A stretch of DNA of 9,778 bases, from assembly GCA_002494895.1 (NCBI GenBank), contig DADA01000074.1, positions 1 through 9,778 of the forward strand, written 5' to 3'. Under the pieces are notes generated by a model. It worked only from the letters and a program-made list of their open reading frames with translations. It was not told where the DNA came from and did not search any database. Positions 5,596 to 9,778 of the stretch are shown here, piece after piece. How positions within the stretch are numbered: the first letter of the stretch is position 1; the number at the start of each line of letters is the position of its first letter. This DNA is from Nitrososphaera sp. UBA210. Its GTDB lineage: Archaea; Thermoproteota; Nitrososphaeria; Nitrososphaerales; Nitrososphaeraceae. The translations under genes and the position numbers were made by a program.

Positions 5596-6558
5596 CTAGA
5601 CCCACCTAATCTTGTGGAAATAGGCAAACATTCCCAGAGCTGCTGCGGCTGACCCTACTATTATTATTATGAAAGTGGTGTACCTGCCAAGAAACTCCAC
5701 GGAATCCTGTTCGCCAATTATGGGTATGTCCACGTTCATTCCGTAAAGTGAGCTTACTATTGATATGGGCATAGAGAGCGTGAATATGATCGTCAGCATT
5801 GCGAGTATCTTGTTTGACTTGTCAGTGCCATGCATAAAGTCAGTGTCTTTAAAGATCTCGATCGTTTCCTTTGATTCATCCAACGTTTCGATAGCCTTGT
5901 CTATGTGATCGTTCACATCATCAAAGTAAAGCGTCAGGTCTTCTTCTGAAAAATGCTCTATATCTCTGGCGGTAACCTCTGTCAAGGTCCTTCTGAGGGG
6001 TATTGCTATCCTTCTAAGCGATGTTATCTCCCTTCGTATGTACGAGATTTCCTTTGCAGCATCGGTCTTTTCATCAAACACCACATCTTCTACGTCGTCG
6101 ATGTTGCCGACGATCTTTTTGATAATATTAAGCATGTCGTCGGTCAGGGCGTCTATGATGCTATGGAAAAGGTACCCTGCAGATTTCCCCATGAGCTCCT
6201 GTCTGGATTTTTCGCCCTGGCTGCACTGCTGGAAAATTTCTGCCACTGGTTTTAGTTGGCTGTGATGGACCGTTACCAGGTAATTGTTCCCAATGAACAC
6301 GGCAAGCTGGCTTGACTTTGGGATTCTTTCCCGCTCGATGACCGGGAAATGAAGGATGACGAAGATATGATCATCGTACCTGTCTATCTTTGGTATCTGA
6401 ATTTTTGAGAGGCAGTCCTCCAAATTGAGCTCGTGAAAAGTGAACCTGTCGCCGAGCTCTGTCATCAGTGATCTGTCCGGATCGCCAATGTCTATCCACC
6501 TAAAGCCGTTGTTCGTGATTTCTTCCAGCAAGTCCCAAGAAACCCCGCGCCATACCAA
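5596..6558 (-). CDS. corA: CorA-family magnesium/divalent metal channel
   Basis: Forms a homopentameric membrane channel taking up Mg2+ (or Co2+/Ni2+). The protein has 320 residues, the usual length: a soluble N-terminal domain (1-150), a long charged stalk helix (about 150-250), and two C-terminal helices (about 252-272 and 293-313). The hallmark YGMN sits at 272-275 at the end of the first helix, followed by an acidic loop and a basic tail (KIRW). An in-frame stop lies two codons ahead of the TTG at 6558, and no ATG occurs in frame before residue 32, so TTG is the likely start. The terminator of the phosphatase gene lies between the two genes, so CorA probably has its own promoter, though I see no strong box. 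Its last ten bases overlap a tRNA-T-arm-like hairpin that I do not believe is a tRNA. Confidence 0.92.
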   Translation of the reverse strand: MVWRGVSWDLLEEITNNGFRWIDIGDPDRSLMTELGDRFTFHELNLEDCLSKIQIPKIDRYDDHIFVILHFPVIERERIPKSSQLAVFIGNNYLVTVHHSQLKPVAEIFQQCSQGEKSRQELMGKSAGYLFHSIIDALTDDMLNIIKKIVGNIDDVEDVVFDEKTDAAKEISYIRREITSLRRIAIPLRRTLTEVTARDIEHFSEEDLTLYFDDVNDHIDKAIETLDESKETIEIFKDTDFMHGTDKSNKILAMLTIIFTLSMPISIVSSLYGMNVDIPIIGEQDSVEFLGRYTTFIIIIVGSAAAALGMFAYFHKIRWV

Positions 6559-6587
6559 GACTTAAACTTGAGGCATCCGTGATACCA

Positions 6588-6616
6588 GGAAAAAATGAAT
6601 CGTGAGCCTGCGATTC
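6588..6616 (-). terminator. Hairpin plus T6 terminator after the histidine phosphatase gene
   Basis: On the minus strand, seven bases after the TAA at 6624, comes GAATCG, an eight-base loop, CGATTC (6-bp perfect stem, 6597-6616), then A and six T (6590-6595). This combination of stem and T run is a convincing intrinsic terminator shape and sits exactly between two genes on the same strand. Confidence 0.62.
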
Positions 6617-6623
6617 GTCGTGT

Positions 6624-7247
6624 TTATTCATTCGGGTAGCGGTGCACGGCCATCACGTTTACTCCAGAGATAGAGTACACCTTGCTTTCGTGCTTTAGTA
6701 TCGTAAGTGATGCGTTGCGGATGTGCCACCGGTAGAGCACCTCTGGCTTAAGATCAAGCAGAGTGGCAAGCGCCGCCTTGATGGGGTCAAGGTGCGTCAC
6801 GGTCAGTACGTTGCTTTCTCCATGCCGCTGCAGCGCATCGTCCAAAAAGCTCTTTACACGCTGCTTTACCGATGCGAATGCTTCAACGCCAAACTGCTCA
6901 AGCACCGGATCCCGTTCCGTGTAGAACCTCATGAACAAGTCTCCGTACTTTGTAGTGACTTCTTCGTAGTTCATCCCCACGAGCTTGCCAAGCTCGATCT
7001 CGTACAGTCGCTCATCTATTTCATAGTCCATTCCCAGAGTCTCGCAGACAATCTTGGCCGTCTCGACTGCCCTTATCACCGGCGAAACGTACACCTTGTC
7101 GATGGGAATGCTCTTCAGATGCTTCGCAGCGTCTGCGACCTGTTCCCTGCCCTGCGCGGTCAGGTGCGCCTCGATGTGCCTGCCGACCAGAATCCTGCTT
7201 ACGTTATTCTCGGCCTGTCCGTGACGCATAAAGATGACGAGAGGCAA
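6624..7247 (-). CDS. Histidine phosphatase superfamily protein (phosphoglycerate-mutase-like)
   Basis: The protein has 207 residues with the full catalytic set of the branch 1 histidine phosphatases: Arg8-His9-Gly10 (phospho-accepting His9), Arg59 in SPVIRAVETA, Glu83 in the LYEIELG segment, and His152 in VTHLDPIK. Family members are cofactor-dependent phosphoglycerate mutases or phosphatases on small phosphorylated metabolites. This short form lacks anything that fixes the substrate, so a broad phosphatase role is as likely as glycolysis. The ATG at codon 7 (MRHG) would delete the conserved first beta strand, and an in-frame stop lies nine codons before the TTG at 7247, so TTG is the best start. 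A TATA-like TTATTAA on the minus strand is centred about 32 bases ahead, giving a very short leader. Read divergently from the NADP reductase gene. Confidence 0.85.
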   Translation of the reverse strand: MPLVIFMRHGQAENNVSRILVGRHIEAHLTAQGREQVADAAKHLKSIPIDKVYVSPVIRAVETAKIVCETLGMDYEIDERLYEIELGKLVGMNYEEVTTKYGDLFMRFYTERDPVLEQFGVEAFASVKQRVKSFLDDALQRHGESNVLTVTHLDPIKAALATLLDLKPEVLYRWHIRNASLTILKHESKVYSISGVNVMAVHRYPNE

Positions 7248-7274
7248 CGGCTGGAAGCAAAGATGCGGGATCGC

Positions 7275-7283
7275 TTAATAATT
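7275..7283 (-). promoter_or_regulatory. TATA-like box of the histidine phosphatase gene
   Basis: The minus strand reads AATTATTAA about 28-36 bases ahead of the TTG at 7247, which puts the predicted transcription start within a few bases of that codon. It lies in the divergent gap shared with the NADP reductase promoter. Confidence 0.45.
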
Positions 7284-7315
7284 TTATCATGAAAATATTT
7301 CTTCTTGACCTAAAG

Positions 7316-7322
7316 TTAATAT
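7316..7322 (+). promoter_or_regulatory. TATA-like box of the F420-dependent NADP reductase gene
   Basis: TTAATAT is centred 27 bases ahead of the ATG at 7346. That is the spacing expected for a leaderless archaeal message starting at that ATG, and it argues against the longer reading from 7289, whose first codons would lie upstream of this promoter. Confidence 0.5.
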
Positions 7323-7345
7323 CGCAATCGCTTGTGAACGTCTCT

Positions 7346-8020
7346 ATGAAAATAGGCATAGTGGGCGGCACCGGCGGGATGGGCGAGGGCTTTGCGCTGA
7401 GGTGGTCCAAAAAGCACGACATAATAGTTGGGTCAAGGGAGGCGCAGAAAGCAAAAGAAGCTGCCGACAACTACACAAAAGCTGCGAGTCAGGCTTTCGG
7501 TGGAGCAATGTCAGGCAGCATTTCCGGCGATGAAAACTTTGCAGTTGCAAAGGGTGCTGACGTCCTGATCCTTTCAATCCCTTACGAGTTTATCGGTGAT
7601 ACATGCGCCAAGATGTCCGGCCAGGTAAGAAATGATTGCGTAGTAGTCTCGCCCATAGTGCCTATGACGCGCAATGACAACGGCTTTGTCTACATCCCTC
7701 TTGAGCAGGGCAAAAAACCGGCAGCAGAGCTTGTCGCGGAAGGACTGCCGCCTAGATCAAGGGTGGTATCTGCGTTTCACACGATCTCTGAGGTCAAGCT
7801 GAAAAATGTCGGGCAGAGCCTGGACGCGGACACTTTTATCTGTGGCGACGACCAGGGTGCCGTCGCCACGCTTACCGGCCTGGTCTCTGAAATTTCCGGC
7901 CTACGCCCAGTCTACCTGGGTCCGCTTTCGCTTTCGTACCAAGCAGAAATTCTTACACCGATGCTGCTAAATGCCGCCAGGCGGAACAAGATGAAGAACC
8001 CCGGAGTAAAGCTGACCTGA
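7346..8020 (+). CDS. npdG: F420H2:NADP+ oxidoreductase (F420-dependent NADP reductase)
   Basis: Transfers hydride between reduced coenzyme F420 and NADP+, linking F420 to biosynthetic NADPH in the cytoplasm. The protein has 224 residues, the normal family length. A Rossmann fold starts at residue 1 with GGTGGMG (7-13); Gly29-Ser30-Arg31 after the second strand suits the 2'-phosphate of NADP; ADVLILSIPYE (71-81), VSPIVPMTRN (101-110) and AFHTIS (143-148) match conserved family blocks around the nicotinamide/F420 site. I start at the ATG at 7346 because the Rossmann strand begins there (MKIGIVGG) and a TATA-like box sits 27 bases upstream. An in-frame ATG at 7289 would add a 19-residue extension with no family counterpart. 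Thaumarchaea make F420, so this function fits the host. Confidence 0.92.
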   Translation: MKIGIVGGTGGMGEGFALRWSKKHDIIVGSREAQKAKEAADNYTKAASQAFGGAMSGSISGDENFAVAKGADVLILSIPYEFIGDTCAKMSGQVRNDCVVVSPIVPMTRNDNGFVYIPLEQGKKPAAELVAEGLPPRSRVVSAFHTISEVKLKNVGQSLDADTFICGDDQGAVATLTGLVSEISGLRPVYLGPLSLSYQAEILTPMLLNAARRNKMKNPGVKLT

Positions 8021-8075
8021 TTCTCTGGCGCAAACATTATCAGAGCGCAGACACAATAACGGTAGTTCAGCGAAA

Positions 8076-8393
8076 ATGAGATGGAAGGAGGAGACCGGCC
8101 CAAGCAAGAGGGGGAGAAACTGGATGTCTGCGATGGGAGTGCTCTTCATGGTGAGTGCAGCTATTATCCTGATACGCAATGTTGTTCTCTACAATCTTGA
8201 TTTTTCCGCTGGCCTGATAGAAGACCCGATGAAACAATTCCTTGACAACTTTATTAACGGCCAGATCACAAATGAAAAATTCGTCCTGGCAATGATCGCA
8301 GGAGGAGGGTTCCTGCTGTACTGGGGTTTTTTCAAGTTGAAGGAAGATTACGGCCCGCGCGATCCGGATGAGTGGAGAAGGTCGCACAGATAG
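8076..8393 (+). CDS. Small two-helix membrane protein, unknown
   Basis: I do not recognise this 105-residue protein. A basic, hydrophilic start (residues 1-15, six K/R) leads into helix one (about 17-38). An amphipathic loop (40-68, LIEDPMKQFLDNFIN) separates it from helix two (about 69-88), and a charged tail (KLKEDYGPRDPDEWRRSHR) ends it. By the positive-inside rule both ends probably face the cytoplasm. The gene lies 55 bases after the NADP reductase stop and 52 bases before the PspA gene, all on the plus strand, and is tightly packed but not overlapping. Small membrane partners next to PspA genes are common (PspB/PspC and many others), so a link to envelope stress is possible but unproven. 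No clear ribosome site precedes the ATG. Confidence 0.7.
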   Translation: MRWKEETGPSKRGRNWMSAMGVLFMVSAAIILIRNVVLYNLDFSAGLIEDPMKQFLDNFINGQITNEKFVLAMIAGGGFLLYWGFFKLKEDYGPRDPDEWRRSHR

Positions 8394-8404
8394 CACAGTC
8401 ACGC

Positions 8405-8420
8405 TTTAATAACTATAATT
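8405..8420 (+). promoter_or_regulatory. Candidate promoter and ribosome site of the pspA operon
   Basis: TTTAATAACTATAATT offers two overlapping TATA-like boxes 26-41 bases ahead of the ATG at 8446. Between box and start lies GGAAGTGA (8431-8438), seven bases from the ATG, one mismatch from the archaeal GGAGGTGA ribosome-binding sequence and the best such site in the window. This supports an independent, well-translated pspA transcript. Confidence 0.5.
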
Positions 8421-8445
8421 CGATAATATCGGAAGTGAAGAACTA

Positions 8446-9180
8446 ATGGGCCTAATGAATCGCATATCGACAGTTATCAAGCAAAAGGTGAACATGCTGC
8501 TCGACAGGTACGAGGATCCCCGCGAGGCTCTTGATTATTCGTACACAAAGCAGCTTGAAATGTTGAACAAGCTGCGCAGGAGCCTGGCAGAGGTTGTGAC
8601 TGCAAGAAAGCGACTGGAAATGCAGAAGGCAAAACTCTGGGACAACATCCGGCTGCTAGACGAGCAGGCAAGGAGGTCGCTCGACGTCAACAGAGAAGAT
8701 CTAACCAAGCTCGCACTGGAACGCAAGAACGCGAACCTGCTACAGACCCAGAGCCTTGACAAGCAGATAGCAGAAATGAAGCTTGAGGAAGAAAAGCTGG
8801 TGCAGACAGAAAAGCGTCTCTCGGCAAAGGTCGAAGAGTTTAGGTCCAGAAAAGAAGTGATAAAGGCCCAGTACTCTGCGGCTGAAGCACAGGTCAAGAT
8901 CAAGGAAAGCGTCACGGGGATTTCAGAAGAGATGGCAGACGTGGGCATGTCCATGAACAGGGCGGAGGACAAGACCGAGAAGATGAGGGCCAAGTCGCAG
9001 GCGCTGGATGAGATGATAAATTCTGGAGTTCTTACAGATTATACATCAAATAAGGATGAAATCGAAAGGGAATTGGAAAAAATTACAGTACAGGCCTCGG
9101 TTGAGGAAGAATTAGCAAAGTTAAAGTCAGAGAAAGAACGTAAAAAGAGGCAACAGGTGGAGCAAGAAGCCCAACAATGA
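8446..9180 (+). CDS. pspA: PspA/IM30 (Vipp1) family membrane-maintenance protein
   Basis: Peripheral membrane protein of the ESCRT-III-like superfamily. Family members coat and remodel damaged cytoplasmic membrane. The protein has 244 residues, nearly all predicted alpha-helix and coiled coil. The amphipathic first helix (about 1-20, MGLMNRISTVIKQKVN) is followed by the typical turn YEDPREALDY (22-31), a long hairpin of charged coils (32-155), the AEAQVKIKESVTGIS segment (146-160), and a further helix to about 215. A Lys/Glu/Gln-rich tail (216-244) closes it. No membrane-spanning segment is present. The stop overlaps the next start (ATGA), so it is translationally coupled to a PspAA-domain protein, a partnership known from bacteria and archaea. 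It has an apparent promoter and a strong ribosome site of its own. Confidence 0.92.
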   Translation: MGLMNRISTVIKQKVNMLLDRYEDPREALDYSYTKQLEMLNKLRRSLAEVVTARKRLEMQKAKLWDNIRLLDEQARRSLDVNREDLTKLALERKNANLLQTQSLDKQIAEMKLEEEKLVQTEKRLSAKVEEFRSRKEVIKAQYSAAEAQVKIKESVTGISEEMADVGMSMNRAEDKTEKMRAKSQALDEMINSGVLTDYTSNKDEIERELEKITVQASVEEELAKLKSEKERKKRQQVEQEAQQ

Positions 9181-9623
9181 AGCAAAAAGCGAGAGCAAAG
9201 CGCGGAAAACGCAGAATGGCTGCAAGCAAGCTCAGGACAAGGAGCAAGGACCGCAAGAAAATAGCTCGCAAGTCTGGAGCCAGCAGCCGGAAAAAACGAT
9301 CCAGCGCGCGAAAAAGTGCCGGCCCTAGCGGCAAGAGAATTGTCCGGATAATGGGCCAGGGACAGTATACTGTTGACAGCAAGATGTTGAAAAAGCTCAA
9401 CGACCTTGACAATGCCATTGTAGACCTCGTCAACAGGGAGCGATCTGACGACGCGGAGTTCAAGAAAAAATTGACAGAGCTCGGCGAAATGGTGGTAAAA
9501 AAAGGCAAGCCCCTTGATCCAAAGGCCATAATCCAGTCCGACATCATACTTCCAAGCGCTGACCTGTCCGTTGACGAAGCGAAAAAGCTGTTCAAGGGCG
9601 AAGGCGTTATACCCGAGCTCTGA
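9177..9623 (+). CDS. PspAA-domain protein with long basic N-terminal tail
   Basis: The protein has 148 residues. The C-terminal part (about 54-148: RIVRIMGQGQY, LNDLDNAIVDLV, SDIILPSADLS, GEGVIPEL) looks like the PspA-associated domain (PspAA) that accompanies PspA in many prokaryotes and is thought to adjust it. Usually that domain, about 90 residues, is the whole protein. Here it is preceded by about 53 residues in which 25 of the first 54 positions are Lys or Arg, with only one acidic residue and no hydrophobic core, so the region is probably disordered. The ATG overlaps the pspA stop (ATGA), making this start firm and the tail real. The tail could bind nucleic acid or anionic lipid head groups. 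The domain identification is from memory of the family pattern, and the tail's function is unknown. Confidence 0.8.
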   Translation: MKQKARAKRGKRRMAASKLRTRSKDRKKIARKSGASSRKKRSSARKSAGPSGKRIVRIMGQGQYTVDSKMLKKLNDLDNAIVDLVNRERSDDAEFKKKLTELGEMVVKKGKPLDPKAIIQSDIILPSADLSVDEAKKLFKGEGVIPEL

Positions 9624-9778
9624 GCGGCAGATCCCACATCGGGTACCAAAGGCCCATGTCGCGCTCAAAGGGGATCTCCTCTCCGAGTGCCGACATGACC
9701 TTCATTTCCTCTTCTGTGTCTCTTGACTTTTGGTCCAGAGGCACAAAGGGGTAAAAGTTGTTGCGCTTGAAATTGTAT
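9607..9778 (-). CDS. C-terminal end of an unknown protein, cut by window edge
   Basis: On the minus strand a frame is open from the window edge to a TAA at 9607-9609, giving the last 56 or so residues of a protein. It includes NNFYPFVPLDQ, EEEMKVMSALGEEIPFERD and GLWYPMWDLPLR. The composition (many aromatics, Glu and Met, no stop) looks protein-like, and the gene would converge on the PspAA gene with a 17-base tail-to-tail overlap. I do not recognise the family. The start is outside the window. Confidence 0.6.
   Translation of the reverse strand, partial: YNFKRNNFYPFVPLDQKSRDTEEEMKVMSALGEEIPFERDMGLWYPMWDLPLRARV

Noticed and set aside
5581..5604. AGAGA-TTCAATT-TCTCT on the plus strand resembles a tRNA T-arm (loop fits TTCRANY), followed by AGACCCA
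   Set aside because: No matching 5' acceptor (TGGGTCT) or credible D and anticodon arms lie upstream within 120 bases; the best try pairs only five of seven. It also overlaps the end of corA.
5434..5652. 72-codon plus-strand reading frame in the gap before corA
   Set aside because: Runs into corA antisense, has no domain, no promoter or ribosome site, and an arbitrary composition.
6723..7292. 189-codon plus-strand frame opposite the histidine phosphatase
   Set aside because: Antisense to a gene with all catalytic residues intact; no family features.
9039..9668. Minus-strand frames of 188-209 codons opposite pspA/pspAA
   Set aside because: Leu/Ser-rich mirror of the Lys/Glu-rich coiled-coil and basic-tail coding; the convergent protein that looks real uses a different frame and stops at 9607.

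Overview
The window looks like chromosomal DNA of an ammonia-oxidising-type archaeon (Thaumarchaeota/Nitrososphaeria; Nitrososphaerales-like is my inference, since no rRNA or amo gene is present). The evidence is a copper-rich terminal oxidase cluster with a two-gene subunit II, a membrane-tethered double cupredoxin, a four-helix 'compact' heme A synthase of the archaeal kind, an F420-dependent NADP reductase, AT-rich TATA-like boxes about 25-35 nt ahead of starts, and poly-T stretches after stops.

Region 1 (1-4700, minus strand) is the terminal oxidase locus. Read from right to left it runs: small two-helix membrane protein, CuA subunit II, a T7 tract with a likely new promoter, heme-copper oxidase subunit I, double-domain plastocyanin-like protein, heme A synthase, and an exported/membrane protein cut by the window edge. 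The last four genes are separated by only 3-11 bases. Together they would take electrons from a tethered blue-copper protein to CuA, heme a and the heme a3-CuB site, and make the heme A needed. The final gene carries an apparent single-base frameshift near base 170.

Region 2 (4700-7250, minus strand) holds a polyprenol/dolichol-kinase-like membrane protein, a CorA-type divalent-metal channel and a histidine-phosphatase (phosphoglycerate-mutase-like) protein. All three appear to start with TTG. Poly-T terminators follow the first and third.

Region 3 (7250-9623, plus strand) is read away from region 2. It holds F420-dependent NADP oxidoreductase, a small two-helix protein I do not recognise, and a PspA/IM30 (ESCRT-III-like) gene translationally coupled to a PspAA-domain protein with an unusual highly basic N-terminal tail. 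These last two form a membrane-stress module. A further gene on the minus strand enters from the right edge, and its 3' end overlaps the PspAA gene tail to tail.

I saw no CRISPR array, insertion sequence, rRNA or convincing tRNA. The points most worth a second look are the His that replaces the K-channel lysine in subunit I, the split subunit II, the possible N-terminal-His copper site in the frameshifted protein, and the basic PspAA extension.
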